Shown: positions 1 to 12,241, counted from the stretch's first letter. The stretch: 64,000 nt of DNA from Bifidobacteriaceae bacterium (GCA_031272885.1 JAISSX010000075.1:1-64000); one strand, 5' to 3'. Translations and numbers: made by a program. The notes: generated by a model not told the origin, from the letters alone.

Positions 1-2
1 GG

Positions 3-107
3 GCTATCAGCGTTCGGGCCGCCGGCGAGGATTGGACCATCCTGTGGGAAGAACCCGAACCGGGCTCACCCGTGGTCCGGCATCTTGCCGAAACCACCAG
101 CATTTAG
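3..107 (+). CDS. C-terminal fragment of an unidentified CDS entering from the left edge
   Basis: Frame 3 open from the window start, ...AGEDWTILWEEPEPGSPVVRHLAETTSI*, TAG at 105-107. Confidence 0.45.
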   Translation, partial: AISVRAAGEDWTILWEEPEPGSPVVRHLAETTSI

Positions 108-314
108 CGCCGCCGTCCCTCGTCGCGACCCACGGCGCGAGACTCAAACCGGATCAACCAGGTAGTTAGGCACGGTGGCCTCCTTCCGGTGCCAATCCAC
201 GGCCCACTCAACTAGGGCGCCTGCTTAGGCGGCGGCCCGTGGGCCGGCTGGCCGGCAAAGGTAAGGGGGCCGATGCCGGGCCCTCCTCCCGGCATCAGCC
301 CCCTCCTGGGTGCT

Positions 315-1394
315 TCAGCGCTCGACTTCGCCGCGGATGAACCGCTCCACCATTTCGCGCCCGGCCCTGTCCTCGGTTTGGATGGGCGGAGACTTGAAGA
401 AATAGGTGGAAGGCGAGGTGATGGCCCCACCGATGCCCCTGTCCTTGGCGATCATGGCGGCGCGCAAGGCGTCAATGATGATGCCCGCCGAGTTGGGCGA
501 ATCCCACACTTCCAGCTTGTACTCCAGGCTCAACGGCACTTCGCCGAAGGCCCGGCCTTCCAGGCGCACAAACGCCCACTTGCGGTCATCCAGCCACGCC
601 ACATAGTCGGACGGGCCGATGTGGATGTCGCGCGGCGGCAGTTCGTGGTCGATGTTCGAGGTGACCGACTGGGTCTTCGAGATCTTCTTCGACTCCAGGC
701 GCTCGCGTTCCAGCATGTTCTTGAAGTCCATGTTGCCGCCCACGTTCAACTGATAGGTGCGGTCCATGATGACGCCACGATCTTCGAACAGGCGGGCCAG
801 GGTGCGGTGGGTGATGGTGGCGCCCACCTGTGACTTGATGTCGTCGCCCACAATCGGCACACCGGCGGCTTCGAAGCGGGCGGCCCATTCCGGGTTGGAG
901 GCGATGAACACGGGCAGCGCGTTGACAAACGCCACACGGGCGTCGATGGCGCACTGGGCGTAGAACTTGTCGGCCTCTTCTGAGCCCACGGGCAGGTAGC
1001 TGATCAGGACGTCAACCTTCTTGTCGATCAGTTCCTGCACCACGTCCACCGGCTCGGCCGAGGATTCTTCGATGGTCTCGCGGTAGTACTTGCCCAGGCC
1101 GTCCAGGGTGACGCCGCGCTTGACTTCAACGCCCAGGTGGGGCACGTCGCAGATCTTGATGGTGTTGTTTTCCGAAGCGCCAATGGCTTCGCTGAGGTCC
1201 AGGCCAACCTTCTTGGCGTCCACGTCGAAGGCCGTCACGAACTGGATATCCCGGACGTGATAGGGGCCGAACTGGACATGCATCAGACCGGGGACCCGGC
1301 TGTCCGGATCAGCATCCCGGTAGTAGTGAACGCCTTGCACTAGCGAGGCGGCGCAGTTTCCAACGCCGGCAATCGCAACCCGAATGGGGCTCAT
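315..1394 (-). CDS. ino1: Inositol-3-phosphate synthase
   Basis: 359 aa; [31 protein letters not shown] and [15 protein letters not shown] motifs of actinobacterial MIPS. Confidence 0.95.
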   Translation of the reverse strand: MSPIRVAIAGVGNCAASLVQGVHYYRDADPDSRVPGLMHVQFGPYHVRDIQFVTAFDVDAKKVGLDLSEAIGASENNTIKICDVPHLGVEVKRGVTLDGLGKYYRETIEESSAEPVDVVQELIDKKVDVLISYLPVGSEEADKFYAQCAIDARVAFVNALPVFIASNPEWAARFEAAGVPIVGDDIKSQVGATITHRTLARLFEDRGVIMDRTYQLNVGGNMDFKNMLERERLESKKISKTQSVTSNIDHELPPRDIHIGPSDYVAWLDDRKWAFVRLEGRAFGEVPLSLEYKLEVWDSPNSAGIIIDALRAAMIAKDRGIGGAITSPSTYFFKSPPIQTEDRAGREMVERFIRGEVER

Positions 1395-2026
1395 GCGTGC
1401 TCCTTGATTCTTGCGGTGAGGGTGGTTGATGCCCCAGCCCCGGCCAGGCCGGCGCGTTGGGGAGCTCTGGTTTCCTTCCGGGCGGTGCGGCGCGAACCGC
1501 GTTCCACCTCGATCAGGTCTTCCAGCCAGCGCACTTCCCTTTGCACTTGCTCAAGGGTGTGGCGCTGAAGTTCTTGGGTGTAGGTGTCGGTGGGGCCGCC
1601 GCGGTTGATGGCGCCCAGCACCAGGTCCAACCGTTCCGCCATCCGGGCCCGGCGGCCTTCCAGCACACGCAGGCGGGTTTCGACGTCGGTTTGGGCGAAC
1701 AGGGCGAAGCGGACGTCGAAGTTTTCGTCTTCCCAGCTAGCGGGGCCGGCCTCGCCCAGCAGTTGTTCCAGCTCGGCCGTGCCGGCAGGGGTAAGGCGGT
1801 AGACGATCTTGGCCCTCCGGGCGGAACCGTCATCGGTCGCGTCCGAGGCCGTGATGGCGCCGCGATCTGCCAGCGTCTTGAGGCAGGGATAGAGCGAACC
1901 GTAGGAGAAGGGCCGCATCAGGCCAAGCATCTCGTTGAGGCGTTTGCGCAGCTCATAGCCGTGCATTGGGGCAGAGTGGAGCAGGCCCAGAATGGCCAGT
2001 TCCAGCACGGTTGAGCGGTTGCGCAA
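1391..2026 (-). CDS. PadR family transcriptional regulator
   Basis: [28 protein letters not shown]...[13 protein letters not shown] winged helix; overlaps ino1 start by 4 nt. Confidence 0.93.
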   Translation of the reverse strand: MRNRSTVLELAILGLLHSAPMHGYELRKRLNEMLGLMRPFSYGSLYPCLKTLADRGAITASDATDDGSARRAKIVYRLTPAGTAELEQLLGEAGPASWEDENFDVRFALFAQTDVETRLRVLEGRRARMAERLDLVLGAINRGGPTDTYTQELQRHTLEQVQREVRWLEDLIEVERGSRRTARKETRAPQRAGLAGAGASTTLTARIKEHA

Positions 2027-2097
2027 GGCGGTTCCTTGATCCTGTCTTGGGGGGGCTCGGGGTTCCGGCCGGCTTCAGCCGGACCCCAGATCCGTCC

Positions 2098-2118
2098 GAT
2101 GTATCGAACTGATACATC
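2098..2118. promoter_or_regulatory. Candidate PadR operator (inverted repeat GATGTATC-N5-GATACATC)
   Basis: Perfect 8-bp arms just upstream of the padR start. Confidence 0.6.
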
Positions 2119-2129
2119 GTGACACTAGA

Positions 2130-3290
2130 TCATTTCGATGTCTCGCGCAAGTCGTCTGCGTGTCCATTCAGCAGGTCACGCAGGATACTGTGACGTTCAT
2201 CCCAGGTCCATTCCTTGGCCACCCAGGCCCGGCCGGCCGCCCCCATCGCCGCCGCCCGCGGCGGATCGCCCAGCAGTTCGGTGATCCGCCGGGCCACATC
2301 GGCCGGGTCCGTTCCGTCCACCACGAAACCGGTCACGCCATCCTGTACCGCCTCCGGCGCGCCACCCGAGTTGCCCACCACCACCGGCAGGCCGGCCGCC
2401 GCCGCCTCTAGGTAGACAATGCCCAGCCCCTCCACCTCCAGCCCGTGGCGCCGCGTCCGGGTCGGCATGGCGAACACCCGGGCGGCGGCGTAGTGGAGCG
2501 CGATTTCCTCGTGGGACACACCACCGGCAAACACCACGGCCCCGGTCAGGCCCAGTCGTTCCACCAGGGCCCGCAGCTTCTGGCCGTACGGGCCTTGACC
2601 CACAATCAGCGCCACGGCATCGGGAAAATCCTGCCTGACCAGCGGCATCGCCTTGATCAACGTGTCTTGGCCCTTGCGCTCCACCAGCCGGGAAACGTGC
2701 AACACCACCGGCTTATCACCCAACCCCAGGCGTTCGATGATGGGTGACGGGTCGGCATCGGCGGCAAACTGGCTGGGCGTCACCCCGGGTGACAACCGCA
2801 CCATGGCGGCCCGGGCGGCCGGGCTGAAGGCGGGCGCGATGCCGCGCCGGATGTACTCGGCGATGTAGGTGACGTGGTCCACCCCGTCGCCGATACGCCG
2901 CAACGCCCGGCGGGCCGCCGGCAGGCGGGCCCACCACAACTCGTGGCCGTGCGTCGTAGCCACCAGGTGCCGCACTGCGGTGCGGGCCCGCAGGCGCTGG
3001 GCCATCAGACCCAGCGGCGCCGCCGCGCCGAACCAGACCGAATCGCAGCCGTACTCGTCGATCAGTGCCTCGGCGTCGCGGGTGGCACCCGCCGTGGGCA
3101 GCAGCGTCTTCGTGTGGGCCCGGAACACGGGGAAGGACAAGGCGGCGTCGAAGGCCGTGTCACCCGGTTTGGCCGAGGTGTAGACCACCACCTCGTCCGG
3201 CGGGAAGCGGCGCGCCATCTCGAAGACAAAGTTCTCGATGCCGCCCTGCTTGGGCGGGAAGTCATTGGTGACTATCAGCGTGCGGGCCAC
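2130..3290 (-). CDS. GT4 glycosyltransferase, PimB-like (phosphatidylinositol mannoside mannosyltransferase)
   Basis: TNDFPPKQGGIENFVFEMARR N-terminus, GT4 E-x7-E region. Confidence 0.85.
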   Translation of the reverse strand: MARTLIVTNDFPPKQGGIENFVFEMARRFPPDEVVVYTSAKPGDTAFDAALSFPVFRAHTKTLLPTAGATRDAEALIDEYGCDSVWFGAAAPLGLMAQRLRARTAVRHLVATTHGHELWWARLPAARRALRRIGDGVDHVTYIAEYIRRGIAPAFSPAARAAMVRLSPGVTPSQFAADADPSPIIERLGLGDKPVVLHVSRLVERKGQDTLIKAMPLVRQDFPDAVALIVGQGPYGQKLRALVERLGLTGAVVFAGGVSHEEIALHYAAARVFAMPTRTRRHGLEVEGLGIVYLEAAAAGLPVVVGNSGGAPEAVQDGVTGFVVDGTDPADVARRITELLGDPPRAAAMGAAGRAWVAKEWTWDERHSILRDLLNGHADDLRETSK

Positions 3291-3327
3291 GGGTCACATT
3301 CGCCTGGTCGGGTTGGTCACGGCCGCC

Positions 3328-5702
<2,375 letters not shown>

Positions 5703-5800
5703 GCCTCTACCTTTCCGCTTGGTTGTTTGGTTACCGGTGCAAACAATGCCCGGCAGATTGTCCCACAAAGGCTACGGCGCCGGGAGGGGCGCCGGGACGG

Positions 5801-6394
5801 TCACAGGCTGCGGCGGCCTTCAAGGGCCCGTGACAGCGTGATCTCGTCCGCATATTCCAGGTCCCCGCCCACCGGCAGGCCGGAGGCCAGGCGGGTCACC
5901 GGAATCTCCAGCGCCCGCAGTTGGCGGGCCAGGTAGGTGGCGGTGGCCTCGCCCTCGATATTCGGATCGGTGGCGATGATCACCTCCTTCACCGTGCCGT
6001 CCGCCAGGCGGCCCAACAGTTCGCGAATGTGCAGGTCATCGGGCCCGATGCCGCCAATCGGGTCGATCGCCCCGCCCAGTACGTGGTACAAGCCGCGGTA
6101 CTCGCGGGTCCGCTCAATGGCCACCACGTCCTTGGGTTCTTCGACCACGCAGATCAGGCTTTGGTCGCGCCTAGCATCGCTGCAGATGTCGCACAGCGGG
6201 CCTTCGGCAATGTTGAAACAACGCTCGCAGAAACGGACCCGGCGCTTGACCTCACCCAGGGCACTGATCAGCCGCTCCACGTCCGCTTGGGGTGAGTTCA
6301 GAATGTGGAAGGCGATGCGGCTGGCGCCCTTGGGGCCAACGCCCGGCAGGGCGCCCAACTCGTCGATCAGATCTTGTACTGCGCCGGCATACAC
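5801..6394 (-). CDS. recR: Recombination protein RecR
   Basis: [15 protein letters not shown], Cys4 zinc motif [22 protein letters not shown]. Confidence 0.97.
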   Translation of the reverse strand: MYAGAVQDLIDELGALPGVGPKGASRIAFHILNSPQADVERLISALGEVKRRVRFCERCFNIAEGPLCDICSDARRDQSLICVVEEPKDVVAIERTREYRGLYHVLGGAIDPIGGIGPDDLHIRELLGRLADGTVKEVIIATDPNIEGEATATYLARQLRALEIPVTRLASGLPVGGDLEYADEITLSRALEGRRSL

Positions 6395-6418
6395 GCCTTG
6401 GTCCTCGGTTCTACTGGG

Positions 6419-9001
6419 CTACTTGTCGTCTTCGTCTTCGATCTCTTCGATGATCTCGCCACCCAGCATCTGCTGGATCAAGGCCGCGCCGGTCAGGCCC
6501 AATACGCCGGCGTCCGGGTCATCCGTCGCCGGCTCGTCCGGTTCTTCCAGTTCTTCCGGTTCTTCGAGTTCTTCCAGTTCGAAGGCCTCGCCCAGTTGGT
6601 CCAGTTGGCTCAGGCCGCGGGGGGTGGTGGCGTCGCTCGGTTGGCCCGGCTGGCCGATGTCGCCTGGTTCAGTCAGGTCACTCGCTTCGGCTGGCTCCCC
6701 TGGCTGGGCCGGCACGTTCCAGTCATCCTCTTCATCCGGGTCGGCTGAGCCGGTTGCCCCGCTTGGGCCACCCCACTCGTCGTCCTCATCCTCTTCGTCC
6801 CACGCTTCTGGCCGGTCCGACCCGGCCGGTCCCGCCAACTCTTCCCGCGTTGCCGACGCCTCCGGTTCGCCCCGCCCTTCCAGGGCGTCGTCTTCGTCCA
6901 GCTGATTCAACTCGGCGGCTTCGGCCGTCCCAAGGATCGGGGCAGACGCCTGCTCTGGGATCGGCTCGGTGGCCGGGTCCGGTTCGGTTGGGCTCGGTTC
7001 ATCCAGCAACAGTTCGGGTGGTTCCGGCTGGGCCGGTTCGAGCTGCACGTCCGGCGGCGCGGCGTCCGGTTCAGCCGGTGCGGCCGGCCTGGGTTGCCCG
7101 CCCGCGGCCGGTGAAGCCGCGGCGCCGACCGGGCGGGCGGCCACCGTCATGGCCTGCCCCAACACCTGGCCCATGGCCTGGTTGAAGTGAACCGCGAAAC
7201 GCTCACTGAACACCTTGGCCAGGGCTGGGGTGGTGAACTCGACGGTCACCACCAGGCCCTCCACGGCCACCACGGTGCCCTCTTGCTTCACCATGGCGGC
7301 GGCTGGCACCGATCGCTGGCGGGCCGCGGCCACTACTTCGTCCCACTTTTCGGCTACTGCCCTCAGGTCCAGGCCGCCGGCGGGCGCGGTGGCCGGGGCG
7401 GCCGGCCGCGCCGGCGCCACCGGAGTTGACGGTGGGCGGTCCGCCTGATGCTGACCGCCCCTGGGGCGGCCCGGAGCCGGGGCGGGTGAAGTGGTGGCAC
7501 CGGACAACCGGCCGGGTGGGGCAGGTGCCTGGGCCACCGGCCGCCAGGGCGGGGTGGGCGGGGCCGGTTCGACTTCCTCGGGCTCATCCCAGTCGACAAA
7601 TTGCCGGCCGGGCCGGGCCGGTTGCGCCAGTTGGGTTGGATCGGGCGTGCCGCTGACACCGGGAACGGTCCAGCCGTCCTGGCCGGCCGGCTGTGGTGCC
7701 GGCGCTGCGGCCGGGGCCACAGGTGCCGCAGTGGCTGGGGCGGGGGCGCTGGGCGCACCTCGCGACTCCTTGGGCGCGGCGGCAGCCGGTTCGGCCGCTG
7801 GCGCCGCCGCAGGCGCCGGCTCGGACAGGGTTGCGGCCACCGCCGGGGCCACGGCCACAGGCGCCGCGGTGGCCTTGGCGGGGCCGGCCGCCGGCCCGCC
7901 ACCGGCGCTCAGCAAGGCCCTGGCCAGCAGCAATTCCAACTGCAGGCGCGGCGAGGTGGCACCGGACATGGCCGCCAAACCCTGGTTGACGGCATCGGCC
8001 ACCGCCGTCAAGCGCGCCAAACCCAGCCCGGCCGCCTGCCGTTGGTACACCGCCAAGGTGTCCGCCGGCACCGACCGCAGCGCTCCCCGGGCTTCGACCC
8101 CGGCCGCCGCCACCACGATCAGGTCCCGCAGGCGTTCCAGCAGGTCTTCAGCAAAACGGTACGGCTCCAGGCCGGACTCCACCACGGCTTCTACCACGTT
8201 GAACGCCGCCGCGCCGTCGGCTGCGTCGAGGGCATCCACCATCTTGTCCAGCAGGGTGTCAGGCGTATAGCCCAGCAGGGCCACCGCCCCCTGGTAGGTG
8301 ATGTGGCCGTCCGCCGAGCCGCCCATCAACTGGTCCAACACCGACTCGGTGTCACGCACCGAACCGCCACCTGCCCGCACTACCAGCGGCAACACGCCAT
8401 CGTCCACCGTGATGCCTTCGGCCTGGCTCAGTTCCTCCATGTAGGTGGTCATCAAACCGGGCGGCACCAGCCGGAACGGGTAGTGGTGGGAGCGGGAGCG
8501 GATGGTGGGCAGCACCTTGGCCGGCTCGGTGGTGGCGAAAACGAACTTGACGTGCGGCGGGGGCTCTTCGACGATCTTGAGTAGGGCGTTGAAACCTTCA
8601 CGCGACACCATGTGGGCCTCATCCAGGATGAAGACCTTGAAGCGGTCCCTGGCCGGCGCAAACACAGCCCGTTCCCGCAACTCGCGGGTGTCATCCACGC
8701 CACCGTGGCTGGCAGCGTCGATCTCTACCACGTCCAGCGAGCCCGGACCGCCGCGGCCCAGTTCGCGGCAACTGTCGCATTCGCCACAGGGTTCCGGCGT
8801 GGGGCCTTCGGCGCAGTTCAAACAGCGCGCCAGGATGCGGGCCGAAGTGGTCTTGCCGCAGCCCCGCGGGCCGCTGAAGAGGTAGGCGTGGGAGACCCTG
8901 CCTGTACGCAGGGCCTGCATCAGCGGCTCGGTCACGTGCTCTTGACCGATCACCTCGCTGAACTTCTCTGGCCGGTAGCGGCGGTACAGGGCTTGATTCA
9001 C
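6419..9001 (-). CDS. dnaX: DNA polymerase III subunit gamma/tau
   Basis: YRRYRPEKFSEVIGQEHV, GPRGCGKTTSARILA Walker A; long Pro/Ala then acidic C-terminal tail. Confidence 0.97.
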   Translation of the reverse strand: MNQALYRRYRPEKFSEVIGQEHVTEPLMQALRTGRVSHAYLFSGPRGCGKTTSARILARCLNCAEGPTPEPCGECDSCRELGRGGPGSLDVVEIDAASHGGVDDTRELRERAVFAPARDRFKVFILDEAHMVSREGFNALLKIVEEPPPHVKFVFATTEPAKVLPTIRSRSHHYPFRLVPPGLMTTYMEELSQAEGITVDDGVLPLVVRAGGGSVRDTESVLDQLMGGSADGHITYQGAVALLGYTPDTLLDKMVDALDAADGAAAFNVVEAVVESGLEPYRFAEDLLERLRDLIVVAAAGVEARGALRSVPADTLAVYQRQAAGLGLARLTAVADAVNQGLAAMSGATSPRLQLELLLARALLSAGGGPAAGPAKATAAPVAVAPAVAATLSEPAPAAAPAAEPAAAAPKESRGAPSAPAPATAAPVAPAAAPAPQPAGQDGWTVPGVSGTPDPTQLAQPARPGRQFVDWDEPEEVEPAPPTPPWRPVAQAPAPPGRLSGATTSPAPAPGRPRGGQHQADRPPSTPVAPARPAAPATAPAGGLDLRAVAEKWDEVVAAARQRSVPAAAMVKQEGTVVAVEGLVVTVEFTTPALAKVFSERFAVHFNQAMGQVLGQAMTVAARPVGAAASPAAGGQPRPAAPAEPDAAPPDVQLEPAQPEPPELLLDEPSPTEPDPATEPIPEQASAPILGTAEAAELNQLDEDDALEGRGEPEASATREELAGPAGSDRPEAWDEEDEDDEWGGPSGATGSADPDEEDDWNVPAQPGEPAEASDLTEPGDIGQPGQPSDATTPRGLSQLDQLGEAFELEELEEPEELEEPDEPATDDPDAGVLGLTGAALIQQMLGGEIIEEIEDEDDK
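6540..6585. repeat. Degenerate 9-bp tandem repeat (GTTCTTCCR) inside the dnaX tail
   Basis: ggttcttcc agttcttcc ggttcttcg agttcttcc agttcg; encodes ELEELEEPEELEEP. Confidence 0.8.
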
Positions 9002-9169
9002 AGTCCTAGCCTACGGCGACCCACCGACATCGAGCCTCCCCGCCCCCTTTTCCTCCCGAAAGTACGGTTATGTAGTTCGAGGCAAATTGACCCAGCGCCG
9101 TGACCTGCGAAAACGCAAATCCAAGGGCGGCCGTGGCCTACATAACCGTACTCTCGCGAGGAATTGGAG

Positions 9170-9257
9170 GACCCCTCGCGTACCCATCAGAGCCCGCCTG
9201 CCCTTGCTGCCTTCCGGCCCTGGGGGGGTTCAGCGAGGTGATGCCACGCGAGGGGTC
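9170..9257 (-). ncRNA. ffs: Signal recognition particle RNA (4.5S type)
   Basis: Closing stem gacccctcgcgt/acgcgaggggtc and SRP apical core (plus-strand ccttgctgccttccggccctg, i.e. CCGGAAGGCAGCAAGG on the RNA); adjacent to dnaX. Confidence 0.9.
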
Positions 9258-9284
9258 GCCACAAGGGTACCGAATCGTGGCCGG

Positions 9285-10388
9285 TCACCCGGCATCGGCC
9301 CCAGGTTCGGCAGCCTGACCAGCGGGGTGGGCTCCGGCCTCGAGCGCCGCCGCTACCGCCGCTTCCACCTGGTCGGTGGGGCCGGCCACGAAGACATACT
9401 CCTGGTTGCGCGTGTGGGTGACCTTGCCCACCTTCTGCCCGGCCGGGTTGAAGATGCCGATCTGGGCGCCCACGTACCGCCGGAAGTCGAATGCCACTAG
9501 GCGGGCGTCATCGTGCCCCGCTTCACGCAACCAGGTGAGCATCTGTTCCGGGGTGACCCAGGCCTCATCGTTGTAGGAGGCCACCACCACGCGGGCGGGC
9601 ACGGCCGTGATGACCTGCCGCAACGCCTGGGGCATGGTCCGCTTCGAGTTGAAGGTTGATTTGGTGTGATCCTTCTTGGCGTCGGCGCGCTTGCGGGCCA
9701 CGCCGTAGGTTTCCGGGGCGTCCCAGCGGACCAGGGTTTCCCAAATGTGGTAGTTGGTGAAATAGCGGTGCTGGTTGTAGGGCGGATCCAGGTAGGCGAG
9801 GTCGGCCGGCGGCAGACTGGGCGCCACCGCTAGGGCGTCCCCGCGCAGGGCACGGCCGGGCCCGGGTAGTAACGCCGGCGACCGTAACTCCAGGTCACCC
9901 AGGGCCCGGTGCGCCCACTGTTTCAGGTAGGCCATCTGCTGGCCGGTGGTCGAATCGACCCGGTCGGCTGCCTCCATCAGGGCAGTCAGCAAGATGGGGT
10001 AGAGGGCCGTGTCGCGGTATCGCTCCTCGATCCGTCCGCGGATGGCGTCCACCCGGGCGCCGTTCTTGGGGTGGAAGAAGCGGGCCTCTTCACAGAAGGT
10101 CTGAGTGAAGTAGCCGGGCCGCGGCGGCAGGTCTTGCAACTCTTGTAGGGCGGCGGTCAGTTCCGCCTGCCCGATGGCGTCCGCATCGGTGGCGATGTAG
10201 CACTGGGCCAGGATTTCGCTGTAGGTAGCGGTATCGACCGCGGTGACGTACAGGCCGCGCCGCTTGAACTCTTGGGCCACGCGGGTGGTGCCGGTGAACA
10301 GGTCGATGGCGTTGCGGGCCGCCACGGCGCCGGCGATGGCGCCCAGTACCGGCACCAAGACGCGCTTGGAGCCCAGGTACTTGATCAC
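9285..10388 (-). CDS. D12-class DNA adenine N6-methyltransferase (orphan)
   Basis: IKYLGSKRVLVPVL, DLFTGTTRVAQEFKRRG, YLDPPYNQHRYFTNYH (DPPY motif); no endonuclease next to it. Confidence 0.9.
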   Translation of the reverse strand: MIKYLGSKRVLVPVLGAIAGAVAARNAIDLFTGTTRVAQEFKRRGLYVTAVDTATYSEILAQCYIATDADAIGQAELTAALQELQDLPPRPGYFTQTFCEEARFFHPKNGARVDAIRGRIEERYRDTALYPILLTALMEAADRVDSTTGQQMAYLKQWAHRALGDLELRSPALLPGPGRALRGDALAVAPSLPPADLAYLDPPYNQHRYFTNYHIWETLVRWDAPETYGVARKRADAKKDHTKSTFNSKRTMPQALRQVITAVPARVVVASYNDEAWVTPEQMLTWLREAGHDDARLVAFDFRRYVGAQIGIFNPAGQKVGKVTHTRNQEYVFVAGPTDQVEAAVAAALEAGAHPAGQAAEPGADAG

Positions 10389-10481
10389 CCGGCCAGTCTA
10401 TGAGGAGCGTCCAGTTGCGTCGGCCGGTACCTAGCGTTACGATGTACCGGTACTTGGTCTAACGAGGTAGCGGAGGGGTTG

Positions 10482-10811
10482 ATGGAAGACCTGACCGAAC
10501 TGCTGCGAGGCGTGTTGGAAGGCTGCGTCCTGCAGATCCTGGCCGGCGGCGGTAGCTACGGCTACCAGATTGTCCAGGCGCTCAACGCGCTGGGCTTCGA
10601 ATCCGTCTCCGAAGGCACGGTCTACCCCATCCTGGTGCGCCTCGAAACCAAGGGCCTGGCCCAGGTGACACGCGAACGCTCCGAGGCCGGCCCGCCCCGC
10701 AAGGTCTACACCCTCAACGCCCAAGGCCGGGCGGCCCTGCAGGCGTTCTGGGAGCGCTGGGATTTCGTGGCCTCCCGGCTGGCGATCATGAAGGAGGAAC
10801 AACATGGCTGA
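10482..10811 (+). CDS. PadR family transcriptional regulator
   Basis: LLRGVLEGCVLQILAGGGSYGYQIVQALNALGFESVSEGTVYPILVRLE. Confidence 0.92.
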   Translation: MEDLTELLRGVLEGCVLQILAGGGSYGYQIVQALNALGFESVSEGTVYPILVRLETKGLAQVTRERSEAGPPRKVYTLNAQGRAALQAFWERWDFVASRLAIMKEEQHG

Positions 10812-11169
10812 ACTCTGGTTGCAGAAGATGCGCCGCGAGAAGCGCGACTGGCGCCTGCACGAACTGAGGGTGGCAAAACTCCCACCCGATTACCGCGTGG
10901 TGATGAAGCTGATCACCAAGTACCTGTGGAACTTCGCCGGCGACGGCCGCCAGATGATCGAGGTCCTGTACGGCATCCGCGACCTGTTCGAAGAGGGCGC
11001 CGCCTCCGGCCGGCCCGTCCTGGCGGTGACCGGCGATGACGTGGCCGCCTTCGCCTGGAATGTGCTGATGGAGGCCCAGACCTCCACCTGGATGGGCAAG
11101 AAGGCCGCCCACCTCAACGCCGATGTCAAGGCCGCGCTAGCTGGACAGGCTCTGCCCGATGGCGCGTGA
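10804..11169 (+). CDS. DUF1048 family protein, partner of the upstream PadR regulator
   Basis: Overlaps padR by 8 nt; helical KLITKYLWNFAGDG...DDVAAFAWNVL pattern. Confidence 0.75.
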   Translation: MAELWLQKMRREKRDWRLHELRVAKLPPDYRVVMKLITKYLWNFAGDGRQMIEVLYGIRDLFEEGAASGRPVLAVTGDDVAAFAWNVLMEAQTSTWMGKKAAHLNADVKAALAGQALPDGA

Positions 11170-11503
11170 CGGCCAGGCGGCGACGCCGCTAAGAATTAAT
11201 GGTTGGGCGGGTGAGAATACCCCGCCCAGCGGTCAGCCTTTCGTCGGATTATCCCCTTGCGGGGTTCCCGGCTTTTCCACCATGTCCCCATGGTAGCCGC
11301 CATGCCTGATCGGTTAGGCCGATCACTCCTAACGCCACGCCCTACTCCATCGCTTTCGATTCGCGCGAGGGCGGCCAAACCCCCACGCTGCACTACTTTC
11401 GGTGAAACCCCCCGCTCCTTGCGAGAACGAGGCGCACTCGGTTCGGTGGCCCGCCGAGTATTAAGGCACTTTCGGAACGTGGCGAGGAGAGACTTTTGCT
11501 TGT

Positions 11504-11572
11504 TGATCCAGCGGGACTTGAACCCGCAACATCTAGATCCCAAGTCTAGTGCTCTACTTGAGCTATGGGCGA
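11504..11572 (-). ncRNA. tRNA-Pro(UGG)-like domain with degenerate acceptor stem
   Basis: D arm GCTC/GAGC, anticodon stem CTAGA-CTTGGGA-TCTAG, T arm GCGGG-TTCAAGT-CCCGC; acceptor TCGCCCA vs TGGATCA has two mismatches and a wobble. Confidence 0.6.
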
Positions 11573-12112
11573 CCGAAGACGTGCTCTCCTGCAAGGTTCC
11601 GTGCCCTTTTGGGGTACGGAATGCCTCACGCCTCCACTGTGCGTTCCTGGTCAGGTACTGACACGCTCCAACCGGGCCGAAAGCCGCCGCTCCCCTTCCG
11701 GTTGTAGTGGCCGCCGCCCTTGGGGACCACCCTCGGACAAACAGCCTTCCTTCCTGCTCAGAGCCCGTTACCTGGGTGTGGCTGGGGAGCCGCGCAGCTC
11801 CCCGAGGTCAGCATTTGCCATCCCTCACCACGGCTTGGGACACCGGCCACGTCGCTTCCACATGGCAGGCAGTTGAGGTTTGCATGGAGTGCCTCCCAAA
11901 CGCCGGCTGGCGCCGGCGCCCAGGGGGTGGCGAGTTGGTCAGACTCGCCTTTCGCCATCTCACGATGGTTTATGGGCCATGCCCCTTGTAAACGTTCTTG
12001 GATTGGCTGTTGGGTGACGGTCCGGTTGGGGGCCGGCGGTTGCCTGGTGTTGGCCGGGAGCGACCCAGGCTAAACCGGGAGCGACCCGGTTCCAGGCACA
12101 GCCAAGAAATGC

Positions 12113-12241
12113 TTAGGCAACCCTCAGGAGGGGGCGCCCGAACAAGACTGCGATTGAGTTATCAAACTCCAAACCGACCGGCCGCAGCCGGGCGGGCGAT
12201 TCAACCAGATGAGACTTGCTATCTGTGACTGGTTGGCTCAT
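12113..12241 (-). CDS. Possible 42-aa small protein or leader peptide
   Basis: AAGGAGGTG Shine-Dalgarno 6 nt before ATG; MSQPVTDSKSHLVESPARLRPVGLEFDNSIAVLFGRPLLRVA*; ~40 nt downstream of the predicted TSS. Confidence 0.35.
   Translation of the reverse strand: MSQPVTDSKSHLVESPARLRPVGLEFDNSIAVLFGRPLLRVA

Noticed and set aside
6419-9001. Programmed frameshift in dnaX
   Set aside because: No A-AAA-AAG-type slippery site recognised; continuous 860-aa frame
11196-12231. ORFs of 60-134 aa in the 11.2-12.3 kb region
   Set aside because: No RBS support, biased low-complexity translations, many overlapping frames; region is better explained as structured RNA
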